Made by a program: the position numbers and the translations under genes
In this document: in pieces, positions 29,287 through 37,348 of the stretch
How positions within the stretch are numbered: the stretch's first letter is position 1
Layout: the number at the start of each line of letters is the position of its first letter
The notes under the pieces: model-generated
Told to the model about the DNA's origin: nothing
What the model saw: the letters and a program-made list of their open reading frames with translations, nothing else
Database searches by the model: none
Assembly: GCF_001886185.1 (NCBI RefSeq)
Contig: NZ_JXLA01000005.1
Span: forward strand, 1 to 37,363
DNA from: Enterococcus raffinosus
GTDB taxonomy: Bacteria > Bacillota > Bacilli > Lactobacillales > Enterococcaceae
DNA length: 37,363 nt
Direction: 5' to 3'

Positions 29287-30588
29287 ATGGAAGAGATCAT
29301 CGTTCGTGGTGGTAAACAATTAAAAGGAACAGTACATATTGAAGGGGCAAAAAATGCCGTATTGCCGATTTTAGCTGCGACTTTATTGGCAGAAGAAGGA
29401 ACATCAACGTTAAGCAATGTTCCGATTTTATCTGATGTTTTTACCATGAATCAAGTGATTCGTTATTTGAATACAGATGTTGAGTTCAATGAAGAAACGA
29501 AAGAAGTTACAGTGGATGCTACACGTCAATTAAATGTAGAAGCTCCTTATGAATATGTAAGCAAGATGCGCGCATCAATCGTTGTAATGGGCCCCTTATT
29601 AGCTAGAAATGGTCATGCTAAGGTTGCAATGCCTGGCGGATGTGCTATTGGTAAACGTCCAATTGACTTGCATTTGAAAGGTTTCCAAGCTTTAGGAGCG
29701 AAAATTATCCAAAAAAATGGCTACATTGAAGCAATTGCAGATGAATTGATTGGTGATACCATTTATTTGGATTTCCCAAGTGTTGGTGCAACTCAAAACA
29801 TTATGATGGCTGCTGTAAAGGCTAAAGGTACAACAGTGATCGAAAACGTTGCTCGCGAGCCTGAAATTGTTGATTTGGCTAATTTCTTGAATAAAATGGG
29901 TGCTAGTATTCATGGTGCTGGGACAGAAACGATGCGTATTGAAGGGGTAGATCATCTTCATGCCGTTTCTCATCCAATTGTCCAAGACCGGATTGAAGCT
30001 GGTACATTTATGGTTGCCGCTGCGATGACTGAAGGAAATGTTCTGATTGATGGTGCAATTCCAGAACATAATCGTCCGTTGATTTCTAAGTTGATTGAGA
30101 TGGGTGTTAAGGTAACGGAAGAAAACGACGGCTTACGTGTGATTGGTCCTAAGACTTTGAAAGCAACGGATATTAAGACAATGCCTCATCCTGGCTTCCC
30201 AACAGATATGCAAGCTCAGATGACTGCTATCCAATTAGTTGCTAACGGAATCAGTACGACGACAGAAACTGTTTTTGAAAATCGTTTCCAACATTTAGAA
30301 GAAATGCGCAGAATGAATGCACAAGTCAAAATTGATAATAATGTTGCCTTAATAAAGGGCGCGACAGAATTACAAGGTGCGGAAGTTTATGCCACGGATT
30401 TACGTGCAGCAGCAGCGTTGGTCTTAGCTGGACTACGGGCAAACGGTATTACTCGTGTGCGTAACTTGAAATATTTGGATCGCGGTTATTATCAATTTCA
30501 TAAAAAATTACAACAATTGGGTGCTGATGTAGAACGCGTAGATAATGAAAGCAAAAAAGCAATTGATGCAACAACTGTTTTAGCATAA
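29287..30588 (+). CDS. murA: UDP-N-acetylglucosamine 1-carboxyvinyltransferase
   Basis: MurA transfers enolpyruvate to UDP-GlcNAc, the first committed step of peptidoglycan synthesis, and is the fosfomycin target. The 433 residues show K22-N23 in GAKNAVLP and the fosfomycin-binding C119 in [13 protein letters not shown], so the sensitive cysteine form is kept. Low-GC Gram-positives usually have two copies; the location after atp and ywzB fits the main one (murAA). I use the ATG at 29287, six bases after GGAGGGA; an alternative start 15 bases earlier overlaps that site. The stop codon overlaps the ribosome binding site of the next small gene. Confidence 0.97.
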   Translation: MEEIIVRGGKQLKGTVHIEGAKNAVLPILAATLLAEEGTSTLSNVPILSDVFTMNQVIRYLNTDVEFNEETKEVTVDATRQLNVEAPYEYVSKMRASIVVMGPLLARNGHAKVAMPGGCAIGKRPIDLHLKGFQALGAKIIQKNGYIEAIADELIGDTIYLDFPSVGATQNIMMAAVKAKGTTVIENVAREPEIVDLANFLNKMGASIHGAGTETMRIEGVDHLHAVSHPIVQDRIEAGTFMVAAAMTEGNVLIDGAIPEHNRPLISKLIEMGVKVTEENDGLRVIGPKTLKATDIKTMPHPGFPTDMQAQMTAIQLVANGISTTTETVFENRFQHLEEMRRMNAQVKIDNNVALIKGATELQGAEVYATDLRAAAALVLAGLRANGITRVRNLKYLDRGYYQFHKKLQQLGADVERVDNESKKAIDATTVLA

Positions 30589-30599
30589 GGAGTGAGTAT

Positions 30600-30776
30600 A
30601 TGAGTTCAGGCGAACATATCTTACGAAGCTTGATTCGGATTGTAGCGATATTACTTGCGGGTGTCTTGCTATTTATTATCGGCAGTATGATTGGTTATGG
30701 TGCAATGGGTGGAGGGAATCCATTTAAAGTACTATTGCCAGATGTTTGGCGCCATATTTTAGATTTTGTTCATTAA
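30600..30776 (+). CDS. epuA: EpuA-like small membrane protein
   Basis: A 58-residue protein, easily missed for its size. It has a basic start (RSLIRI), one membrane helix (about residues 11-33) and a conserved-looking end GGGNPFKVLLPDVWRHILDF. This matches EpuA-family proteins (often mislabelled RNA polymerase beta subunit), which follow murA in streptococci and relatives. The ribosome binding site AAGGAG (30587-30592) overlaps the murA stop, so it is the last gene of that operon. Function is not established. The family call is from memory of its pattern and context. Confidence 0.8.
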   Translation: MSSGEHILRSLIRIVAILLAGVLLFIIGSMIGYGAMGGGNPFKVLLPDVWRHILDFVH

Positions 30777-30810
30777 TGTCTGTAGCAAAATTTTTGTTAA
30801 TTATTGAAGA

Positions 30811-30847
30811 AGAGGTTGTTCCAATTTATGGTGCGATCTCTTTTTTA
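30811..30847 (+). terminator. Rho-independent terminator after murA-epuA
   Basis: AGAGGTTGT can pair with GCGATCTCT through three G-T pairs, with a run of T after it. Weaker than the other terminators in the window, but rightly placed. Confidence 0.6.
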
Positions 30848-30949
30848 TTCGTCTTATTATAGGTGAGAGACAAGCAAATAATTTGCAGCTATAAAAATAG
30901 AAATGTTTAAATAGATCAATGTTGATTTAGGATAGTTTGGAGTGAGAGA

Positions 30950-31237
30950 ATGAATATTATAGGTAGAGGTCTGGTTTTCTTAGTACGAGGCTATCAGCGC
31001 TTTATCTCTCCGTTAACACAACCCTCTTGTCGATATTATCCATCTTGTTCTAGCTACATGATTAAAGCGATTCAAGTTCATGGGGCTTTTAAAGGAAGCT
31101 TAATGGGAATATCAAGAATACTGAGGTGTCATCCCTTTGCTAAGCCAGGATTGGATTATGTACCGGTGAAATTTTCATTACGGAAAAATTTAAAAGATAG
31201 AGAAGAACCAAGTTACCAAGAGCTGAAGAAAAAGTAG
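30950..31237 (+). CDS. yidD: Membrane protein insertion efficiency factor YidD
   Basis: 95 residues with the YidD signature: [20 protein letters not shown], then [16 protein letters not shown]. It is a small peripheral membrane protein thought to help YidC-dependent insertion. An amphipathic start and a lysine-rich tail are present. Here it stands apart from rpmH, rnpA and yidC. TTTGGAGTGAG precedes the ATG. No terminator follows closely; the next one is 260 bases downstream. Confidence 0.94.
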   Translation: MNIIGRGLVFLVRGYQRFISPLTQPSCRYYPSCSSYMIKAIQVHGAFKGSLMGISRILRCHPFAKPGLDYVPVKFSLRKNLKDREEPSYQELKKK

Positions 31238-31333
31238 AAAAGTTAAAATTCTGAAGCAATTTGGGAAGTCCATTTATTTTTTTAGGTAAAATAGTGAGTT
31301 AAACAATAAAGAATACGATTAAAAGGTACGTGA

Positions 31334-31361
31334 TTGAGGTTATTGTAAGACTAGATAGTAT
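31334..31361 (+). promoter_or_regulatory. Candidate promoter for an intergenic RNA
   Basis: TTGAGG (31334-31339) and TAGTAT (31356-31361) are 16 bases apart. Transcription would begin near 31368, just ahead of a series of hairpins. The match is modest. Confidence 0.35.
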
Positions 31362-31367
31362 CTTTAA

Positions 31368-31535
31368 GTATTTAGATAAGTTAAATAGCCAAATAGCTCT
31401 AAAATAAGTAAAAGCATCTTTTACTATGGTGAATGTAAGTTTCACAATTAATCGTAAAAATCGTTTGCTTTTAAATTGAATAAGTTATTTTATGTAGACC
31501 TGATTAACTTTTCGTAAGTTAATCAGGTCTTTTTT
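31368..31535 (+). ncRNA. Candidate small RNA between yidD and livJ
   Basis: This gene-free stretch contains successive stem-loops: TATTTA/TAAATA (31369-31387), AGTAAAAG/CTTTTACT with a CAT loop (31407-31425) and GTGAA/TTCAC (31429-31445). They end in a very strong terminator (31497-31535). No open reading frame with a ribosome binding site is present. It may be an independent RNA of about 165 bases or a long yidD 3' end. I recognise no known RNA family. Confidence 0.4.
31497..31535 (+). terminator. Strong Rho-independent terminator in the yidD-livJ gap
   Basis: A perfect 14-bp stem, GACCTGATTAACTT with AAGTTAATCAGGTC around TTCGT, is followed by TTTTTTC. The nearest upstream gene ends 260 bases away. 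Confidence 0.95.
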
Positions 31536-31562
31536 CGTTATTTTATGAGCTGTAGGAAATAG

Positions 31563-31576
31563 TGTAAGCGCTATAA
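31563..31576 (+). promoter_or_regulatory. Candidate cre site (CcpA) upstream of livJ
   Basis: TGTAAGCGCTATAA fits the cre consensus TGWAANCGNTNWCA except at one position. It lies about 45 bases ahead of the livJ -35 element, upstream of the CodY box. Confidence 0.5.
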
Positions 31577-31603
31577 ATTGTTTGATTATTGCTGAATTAT
31601 TAA

Positions 31604-31618
31604 AATATTCAGAAAATT
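31604..31618 (+). promoter_or_regulatory. CodY box upstream of livJ
   Basis: AATATTCAGAAAATT matches AATTTTCWGAAAATT at 14 of 15 positions. It ends three bases before the -35 hexamer of the livJ promoter, a good place for repression. CodY is activated by branched-chain amino acids (and GTP in some species), the expected substrates of this importer. Confidence 0.75.
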
Positions 31619-31621
31619 TAA

Positions 31622-31650
31622 TTGACAGTGAGAGTTTTTTCCTATATATT
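31622..31650 (+). promoter_or_regulatory. Promoter of the liv operon
   Basis: A perfect TTGACA (31622-31627), a 17-base spacer and TATATT (31645-31650). The start would be about 40 bases ahead of the livJ ATG. Confidence 0.85.
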
Positions 31651-31697
31651 CTTTATTATCTTAACGATTTATCATTATTTTATTAGGGGGAAACAGG

Positions 31698-32861
31698 ATG
31701 AAGAAAAGAACAGTAGCTGCTCTAGCAGCAGGGTTGTTTCTATTTGGCGCGTGTGGTTCGCCTAAAGCTAACGATAGCAGTGGTGGAGAAGATGCCAAGA
31801 CAATCAAAATCGGCGGGAACTTCGAATTATCAGGAGCTGTAGCAGCTTATGGTGAAGCGGAAAATGAAGGAGCTAAATTAGCCGTTGAAGAAATTAATAA
31901 AGATGGCGGAATTGATGGAAAGAAAATTGAGTATATCTCAAAAGATAATAAGTCTGATAATAATGAAGCAGCATCTGTTGCAGCAAACTTAACAACAAAA
32001 GATGAAGTAGTAGCAATTATTGGTCCAGCAACTTCAGGTGCGACAAAAGCAACGTTACCAAACTTATCAAAAGCTAAAGTTCCTGCTGTTACACCATCAG
32101 GAACAGATGATGCAATTACTGTACAAAAAGGTAAGGTCCAAGATTATATTTATCGTTCTTGTTTCCAAGATAGCTTCCAAGGAATTGTCTTAGCGAAATA
32201 TGCGGATGATAACTTGAAAGCTGACAAAGCAGTAATCTTAGGTGATAACTCAAGTGATTATGCAAATGGCTTGAAGAAGGCCTTTAAGGATACTTACAAA
32301 GGTAAAATCGTAGCTGAGGAGAACTTTACTGCAGGAGATAAAGATTTCCAAGCAATGCTGACAAAAATCAAAGATAAAGACTTCAATGTTATCTATATCC
32401 CAGGCTATTACACAGAAGCGGGTCTAATCATCAAACAAGCTCGTGAAATGGGAATTGAACAACCTATCATCGGGGCTGACGGCTTTGGTGATGAAAAATT
32501 AGTTGAAACAGCTGGCGCAAGCAATGTCAAAAATGTCTATTATACAGGGCACTTCTCAACAAAAGCACCAGCAACTGATAAAGTGGAACCATTTGTAGAA
32601 GCTTTCGAGAAAAAGTATAACAAACAGCCATCTTCATTCAATGCTTTAGCTTACGATTCTGTTTACATGATCAAACAAGCAATTGAGGATGAAGGAAAAG
32701 CAACACCAGAAGCAATCGACAAAGGACTTGCGAATTTGAAAGATTTTGAAGGTGTTACTGGTAAGATTTCAATGGACAAGGAACATAATCCTATAAAATC
32801 AGCAGTAGTTCTTGGTCTGACAGATGGGAAAGAAACTTCTGCCGAAACCGTTAATCCATAA
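31698..32861 (+). CDS. livJ: Branched-chain amino acid ABC transporter, substrate-binding lipoprotein
   Basis: A 387-residue lipoprotein. The short signal peptide ends LFLFGAC with the lipid-modified cysteine at C19; phenylalanine at -3 is less usual than leucine. A Ser/Gly/Asp linker follows, then a type I periplasmic-binding fold of the Leu/Ile/Val family (KIGGNFELSGAVAAYG, IIGPATSGATKA, FNALAYDSVYMIKQA). It would capture leucine, isoleucine or valine outside the cell and hand them to LivHM. First gene of the operon, with a strong AGGGGGA ribosome binding site. A stable hairpin follows it. Confidence 0.93.
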   Translation: MKKRTVAALAAGLFLFGACGSPKANDSSGGEDAKTIKIGGNFELSGAVAAYGEAENEGAKLAVEEINKDGGIDGKKIEYISKDNKSDNNEAASVAANLTTKDEVVAIIGPATSGATKATLPNLSKAKVPAVTPSGTDDAITVQKGKVQDYIYRSCFQDSFQGIVLAKYADDNLKADKAVILGDNSSDYANGLKKAFKDTYKGKIVAEENFTAGDKDFQAMLTKIKDKDFNVIYIPGYYTEAGLIIKQAREMGIEQPIIGADGFGDEKLVETAGASNVKNVYYTGHFSTKAPATDKVEPFVEAFEKKYNKQPSSFNALAYDSVYMIKQAIEDEGKATPEAIDKGLANLKDFEGVTGKISMDKEHNPIKSAVVLGLTDGKETSAETVNP

Positions 32862-32880
32862 TTACTCGGTGAATGCAGAC

Positions 32881-32918
32881 AAGGGAGTGTGCCGATGGTT
32901 GTTGGCACACTCCCTTTT
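32881..32918 (+). terminator. Intercistronic hairpin after livJ (partial terminator or RNA-stabilising stem)
   Basis: AAGGGAGTGTGCC (32881-32893) pairs perfectly with GGCACACTCCCTT (32904-32916), followed by only TT then A. The short T tract suggests partial termination or 3'-end protection. Either would raise the binding protein over the membrane and ATPase subunits. Confidence 0.75.
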
Positions 32919-32978
32919 AAAAATTAAGGTCGTAATCGGATCGGCTACTCTATTTTTTTGAAAAGTGAAGTGATAAAG

Positions 32979-33857
32979 ATGGAAGTATTTATTCAGCAAA
33001 TCGTCAATGGGCTATTCCTAGGTAGTGTCTACGCATTGATGGCGCTTGGCTATACTATGGTCTATGGGATTATTAAATTAATCAACTTTGCCCATGGCGA
33101 AATATATATGATTGGGTCGTTTATTGGCTACTTTTTAATCAATCAGTTTAATATGGGCTTCTTTCCCGCCTTGGTATTATCAATGGCAGGAAGTGCAATT
33201 TTAGGAGTCGTTATTGAATTTTTGGCTTATCGTCCATTAAGAAATTCTACTCGAATTGCTGCTTTGATTACTGCAATCGGTGTTTCCTACCTATTGCAAA
33301 ATACGATGATTTATTTTTTCAGTTCAACAACTCGTCCATTTCCACAGGCGATTAAACTGCAGGTTTACAAACTTGGATTTTTGAGTATTTCAAATATTCA
33401 ATTGTTGATTTTAGGCTTGTCATTATTTTTAATGATTGCCTTAAACCTGATTGTTCAGAAAACCAAGATGGGGAAGGCGATGCGTGCAGTGAGTGTTGAT
33501 ACAGATGCCGCACAGTTGATGGGAATTGACGTAAACCGTACGATCTCCTTTACTTTTGCTTTAGGTTCAGCACTAGCAGCTGCTGGTGGAATGATGATCG
33601 GATTATATTATAATTCGATTGACCCGATGATGGGGTATATTCCAGGCTTAAAGTCATTTATTGCCGCAGTTTTAGGTGGAATTGGTATTATTCCAGGTGC
33701 TGCAATTGGTGGATTTGTCATCGGTTTAATAGAAACATTGACAACAGCATTGGGATTTTCAGATTTTAAAGACGCAGTCGTATATGCAGTATTGATTTTA
33801 ATTTTGTTAATTCGTCCAGCCGGTATTTTAGGCAAACATGTGAAAGAGAAAGTGTAG
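32979..33857 (+). CDS. livH: Branched-chain amino acid ABC transporter permease LivH
   Basis: A 292-residue permease with about eight membrane segments. The family stretches GLFLGSVYALMALGYTMVYGIIKLINFAHG (in pieces near the start) and RAVSVDTDAAQLMGIDVNR (the loop that contacts the ATPases) are clear. The ATG at 32979 follows a modest GTGAAGTG; a TTG 21 bases earlier is possible but has no better site. It lies 117 bases after livJ, past the hairpin. livM follows at once. Confidence 0.93.
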   Translation: MEVFIQQIVNGLFLGSVYALMALGYTMVYGIIKLINFAHGEIYMIGSFIGYFLINQFNMGFFPALVLSMAGSAILGVVIEFLAYRPLRNSTRIAALITAIGVSYLLQNTMIYFFSSTTRPFPQAIKLQVYKLGFLSISNIQLLILGLSLFLMIALNLIVQKTKMGKAMRAVSVDTDAAQLMGIDVNRTISFTFALGSALAAAGGMMIGLYYNSIDPMMGYIPGLKSFIAAVLGGIGIIPGAAIGGFVIGLIETLTTALGFSDFKDAVVYAVLILILLIRPAGILGKHVKEKV

Positions 33858-33866
33858 GTGGATCAA

Positions 33867-34841
33867 ATGAAAAAGAATTTGAAATACAATTTGATTTGGC
33901 TAGCTTTGATCGTAATTGGATATGTAGTTTTATACGTAGCTTATTCTGCTGGAATGGTCAACTTGTTTTTAGATAATATTTTAGTTCAAATCGGGATTAA
34001 TATCATTTTAGCAGTTGGTTTGAATCTTATCATCGGATTTTCAGGACAGTTTTCTTTAGGTCATGCAGGCTTCATGGCGATTGGCGCTTATGCGGCTGCA
34101 TTGATCTCAATGAATACACCAACTTACGGCGGATTTTTCTTAGGGATGGCTGTTGGAGTTATTTTAGCCGGTATCGTTGCTGTAGCTGTTGGAATTCCAA
34201 CGTTACGTTTAAGCGGTGATTATCTAGCGATTGCCACACTAGGTGTAGCGGAGATTATTCGTATTTTATTAATTAACTTTAAAGAGATTACGAATGGTCC
34301 TTCTGGTTTATTTGGTATCGAACCTTTTGTTGATTGGCAAATGGTTTATGGCTTCATGGCGATCACTACATTATTTATTGTTAACTATATACGTTCAGGT
34401 GCTGGTCGTGCGACGATGGCAATTCGTGAAGATGAGATTGCAGCGGAAGCGATGGGAGTCAATACTACGAAATACAAGGTAATGGCTTTTGCTTTTGGCG
34501 CGATGACGGCAAGTATTGCTGGTTCTTTGTACGCTGGATATTTACAATCAATTGCACCAAAGGATTTTGCCTTTACAAAGTCCGTTGATATTTTAATTTT
34601 AGTCGTATTAGGTGGAATTGGTAGTGTGACAGGAACATTTATCGCAGCAATTCTTTTAGGGATAATTAATATGTATCTTCAGGATTTTGGGACATTACGG
34701 ATGATTATTTACGCATTAGCATTAATTATCTTGATGATTTTCAAACCTGGCGGATTATTAGGTACAAAAGAATTGTCTGTGAAGAAGATTTTAGATAAGT
34801 TTAAAAAGGGAGATGACCAGAATGCCTCTGTTGGAAATTAA
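33867..34841 (+). CDS. livM: Branched-chain amino acid ABC transporter permease LivM
   Basis: The second permease, about 324 residues and eight to nine membrane helices. Its family signatures are GFSGQFSLGHAGFMAIGAYAAA in the N-terminal part and AIREDEIAAEAMGVN in the coupling loop. I prefer the ATG at 33867, five bases after AGGTGG. The GTG at 33858 overlaps that site. The end overlaps livG by 20 bases. Confidence 0.93.
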   Translation: MKKNLKYNLIWLALIVIGYVVLYVAYSAGMVNLFLDNILVQIGINIILAVGLNLIIGFSGQFSLGHAGFMAIGAYAAALISMNTPTYGGFFLGMAVGVILAGIVAVAVGIPTLRLSGDYLAIATLGVAEIIRILLINFKEITNGPSGLFGIEPFVDWQMVYGFMAITTLFIVNYIRSGAGRATMAIREDEIAAEAMGVNTTKYKVMAFAFGAMTASIAGSLYAGYLQSIAPKDFAFTKSVDILILVVLGGIGSVTGTFIAAILLGIINMYLQDFGTLRMIIYALALIILMIFKPGGLLGTKELSVKKILDKFKKGDDQNASVGN

Positions 34842-35598
34842 AGATTTAACTAAAAACTTTGGCGGTTTGGCGGCGGTCTCCAATGTCAATATCGCGTTAG
34901 AAGAAAATCAATTAGTGGGATTGATTGGGCCGAATGGTGCAGGGAAAACAACTTTGTTTAATTTGATTACAGGTGTTTACGAACCAAGTGAAGGAGACGT
35001 TTTACTAGAGGCGGATGGAAAAACTCATCGATTGAATGGTCAAAAGCCTTACGCTATTGCTGATCTTGGTTTAAGTCGAACTTTTCAGAATATTCGTTTG
35101 TTTAAGGATTTGACGGTTTTAGACAATGTTTTAATCGCTATGAACAGTAAAAATAAAGAAGGCTTTTTCTCTAGTGTTTTGCGTTTACCAGCGTTTTATA
35201 ACAAAGAGGATAAGTTAAAAGAAGAAGCATTGAAATTATTGACGATTTTTGATTTACAAGATAAAGCAGAGAATTTGGCTCGTAATTTGCCTTATGGGGA
35301 ACAACGACGCTTGGAAATTGTTCGTGCATTAGCTACAAAACCAAAAATTCTCTTCTTGGATGAGCCCGCAGCAGGAATGAATCCACAAGAAACAGCGGCA
35401 TTAACATTGCTGATCCGAAAGATCCAAAAGGAATTTCAAATTACGATTTTGCTGATTGAGCACGACATGAGTTTGGTTATGGACGTCTGCGAAAGAATTT
35501 ATGTTTTAGAATATGGTCGTATTTTAGCAGAAGGTATTCCAGAAGAAATAAAAAATAATCCTGAGGTTATCAAAGCCTATCTTGGAGGTGAGCTATAA
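34822..35598 (+). CDS. livG: Branched-chain amino acid ABC transporter ATP-binding protein LivG
   Basis: About 258 residues. Walker A is GPNGAGKTT, the signature is the LivG-type LPYGEQRRLE, Walker B is ILFLDEPAAGMN, and the H-loop is LIEHDMSLV. I start at the ATG at 34822: AAGGGAG (34806-34812) touches the ATG at 34813 but is nine bases from this one. The stop TAA shares one base with the livF ATG. Confidence 0.94.
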   Translation: MPLLEIKDLTKNFGGLAAVSNVNIALEENQLVGLIGPNGAGKTTLFNLITGVYEPSEGDVLLEADGKTHRLNGQKPYAIADLGLSRTFQNIRLFKDLTVLDNVLIAMNSKNKEGFFSSVLRLPAFYNKEDKLKEEALKLLTIFDLQDKAENLARNLPYGEQRRLEIVRALATKPKILFLDEPAAGMNPQETAALTLLIRKIQKEFQITILLIEHDMSLVMDVCERIYVLEYGRILAEGIPEEIKNNPEVIKAYLGGEL

Positions 35599-36299
35599 TG
35601 CTGAAAATTGAAAATCTTTCGGTTCATTACGGCATGATCCAGGCTGTACGGGATGTTAGCTTTGAAGTAAATCAGGGAGAAATCGTTTCTCTGATCGGAG
35701 CAAATGGTGCAGGGAAAACGACCATTTTACGAACGATCTCCGGTTTAAATCACCCCTCTAAAGGGACTATTACTTTTGAAGGTTCTCCTATCCAAAAGAA
35801 AGCGCCAAGGCGTATTGTTGCTCAAGGGATTTCACAGGTTCCAGAAGGAAGACATGTCTTTCCTGGATTAACTGTTTTGGAAAATTTAGAGATGGGGGCG
35901 TATTTACGCAAAGATGGAGATATTCAACAAGATTATGAACATGTCTATGAAAAGTTTCCTATCTTGAAAGAGCGATTGAATCAGGATGCATCCACCTTAT
36001 CTGGCGGTGAACAGCAAATGTTAGCAATGGGACGGGCTTTGATGTCTAAACCGCGTTTATTATTGCTCGATGAGCCTTCAATGGGATTGGCACCAATTTT
36101 TATTCAAGAAATTTTTAACATCATACAAGAGATTCAAAAACAAGGAACGACCGTTTTATTAATTGAACAAAATGCTAAGATGGCGTTGTCAATTGCTGAC
36201 CGTGGCTATGTGTTGGAAACAGGTAAAGTAGTCTTGTCAGGGACTGGTCAAGAATTGCTAGAGAGTGAAGAAGTGAAGAAAGCTTATCTAGGAGGATAA
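35598..36299 (+). CDS. livF: Branched-chain amino acid ABC transporter ATP-binding protein LivF
   Basis: 233 residues, the usual LivF size. Walker A is GANGAGKTT, the signature LSGGEQQMLAMGRAL, Walker B LLLLDEPSMGLAP and the H-loop LIEQNAKMAL, with Q-N after E as is normal for LivF. Strong GGAGGTGAG ribosome binding site within the end of livG. The CBS-ACT gene begins four bases after the stop codon. Confidence 0.95.
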   Translation: MLKIENLSVHYGMIQAVRDVSFEVNQGEIVSLIGANGAGKTTILRTISGLNHPSKGTITFEGSPIQKKAPRRIVAQGISQVPEGRHVFPGLTVLENLEMGAYLRKDGDIQQDYEHVYEKFPILKERLNQDASTLSGGEQQMLAMGRALMSKPRLLLLDEPSMGLAPIFIQEIFNIIQEIQKQGTTVLLIEQNAKMALSIADRGYVLETGKVVLSGTGQELLESEEVKKAYLGG

Positions 36300-36302
36300 A
36301 AC

Positions 36303-36947
36303 ATGAGTGTAAAGGATTTTATGACAGAAGATTTGGTGACGGTCACACCAAAGACAAAAATATTTGATGCGGTCGATTTAATGAAGAAATATGATATTCA
36401 TCGTTTACCGGTTATGGAGGAGGAACAATTGGTAGGTTTGATTACTGAAGGGACAATTCAAGAAGCACTTCCTTCAAAAGCTACCAGCTTAAGTGTTCAT
36501 GAAGTCAATTACTTATTAAATAAAACAGTTGTCTCAGATGTGATGATCAAGGATGTTAAAACAATTTCCCCAGATGCGGAATTAGAAGATGGCATTTATC
36601 TGATGCGTCAAAACAAAATCAATGTATTGCCTGTCCTTGATGGGACGAAATTAGTTGGGATTATTACTAATAATGATATATTTGATGCGTTCTTAAAACT
36701 CACAGGGTATTATGAAGGTGGGACTCGGATTCAACTAAAAATCTTAGAAGACAAAAAAGGTGTACTAGCAAGAGTAGCAAAGATTTTGGCTGATCATGAT
36801 TTCAGTATCCTGACTGTTATCGTAGATCATCAAGTCAATGCGACAATTTTAGAAATTCAGCTAGCTAGCAAAGAAACTGAAGAAATTAAGCAGCTATTGA
36901 CGGATAATGGTTATGAAGTGTTGAAAGCCATAATCACACAACCTTAA
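36303..36947 (+). CDS. CBS-pair and ACT domain protein (AcuB-like)
   Basis: 214 residues: two CBS domains (about 7-58 and 77-132, with the repeats DFMTEDLVTVTP and DVMIKDVKTISP) and a C-terminal ACT domain (about 140-212, starting RIQLKILEDKKGVLARVAKIL). CBS pairs bind adenine nucleotides and ACT domains bind amino acids. The protein could therefore sense both energy state and an amino acid. AcuB is the named relative, but an acetoin role is not supported here. It starts four bases after livF and shares AGGAGG from its end. It is thus part of the liv operon and may tune transport or metabolism of branched-chain amino acids. Target unknown. Confidence 0.88.
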   Translation: MSVKDFMTEDLVTVTPKTKIFDAVDLMKKYDIHRLPVMEEEQLVGLITEGTIQEALPSKATSLSVHEVNYLLNKTVVSDVMIKDVKTISPDAELEDGIYLMRQNKINVLPVLDGTKLVGIITNNDIFDAFLKLTGYYEGGTRIQLKILEDKKGVLARVAKILADHDFSILTVIVDHQVNATILEIQLASKETEEIKQLLTDNGYEVLKAIITQP

Positions 36948-36950
36948 ATG

Positions 36951-36986
36951 AAAGGACGACTGAGTGATCAGTTGTCCTTTTCTTTT
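36951..36986 (+). terminator. Rho-independent terminator of the liv operon
   Basis: AAAGGACGACTGA pairs with TCAGTTGTCCTTT around GTGA (13 pairs, one G-T) and is followed by TCTTTT. It comes just after the CBS-ACT gene. Confidence 0.88.
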
Positions 36987-37022
36987 ATTGTGTGATAAAA
37001 TGTTTTGGACGGAGGTGAATAT

Positions 37023-37253
37023 ATGTCTAAAAAGAACAAAGATATCCAAGTTCAGGTTACTGAAGAAGAACGTGTTATTGATGGAAAGAAACAAGCAATT
37101 ACTCAATTAATGATTGGTAAAAAAGTTATTGGTGAAATTATTCCAGAAAACAAAAATTTTCAAGCCTATAATGATGGACATCTTTTAGGGAATTACAAGT
37201 CATTGGATGATGGGATTGAAGCCTTAATTCGTAACTGGAACTTACATGAATAA
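37023..37253 (+). CDS. DUF2969 small protein
   Basis: 76 residues, highly charged. An Asp/Glu/Lys-rich first half, then IGEIIPENKNFQAYNDGHLLGNYKSLDDGIEALIRNWNLHE (in pieces), matches the DUF2969 family of Lactobacillales. Function unknown; no membrane helix or signal peptide. The ATG at 37023 follows GGAGGTGA. A TTG 18 bases earlier overlaps that site. Confidence 0.8.
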   Translation: MSKKNKDIQVQVTEEERVIDGKKQAITQLMIGKKVIGEIIPENKNFQAYNDGHLLGNYKSLDDGIEALIRNWNLHE

Positions 37254-37268
37254 TTTTTGAAAAAGTAC

Positions 37269-37297
37269 TTGCATTTTTTTTGAAGATTAGGTATTAT
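37269..37297 (+). promoter_or_regulatory. Promoter of the gene at the window edge
   Basis: TTGCAT (37269-37274) and TATTAT (37292-37297) are 17 bases apart. The start would be about 45 bases before the GTG at 37349. Confidence 0.5.
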
Positions 37298-37348
37298 AAC
37301 TGAGTCGGGTTTTTAAATAATAAAAAAACTATTTGGAGGAGTAGCGAA

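Noticed and set aside
31427-31447. Rex-like TGGTGAA...TTCACAA upstream of livJ
   Set aside because: The half-sites are seven bases apart instead of four, and the site is about 175 bases before the promoter, inside the hairpin-rich stretch. It is more likely a small RNA stem.
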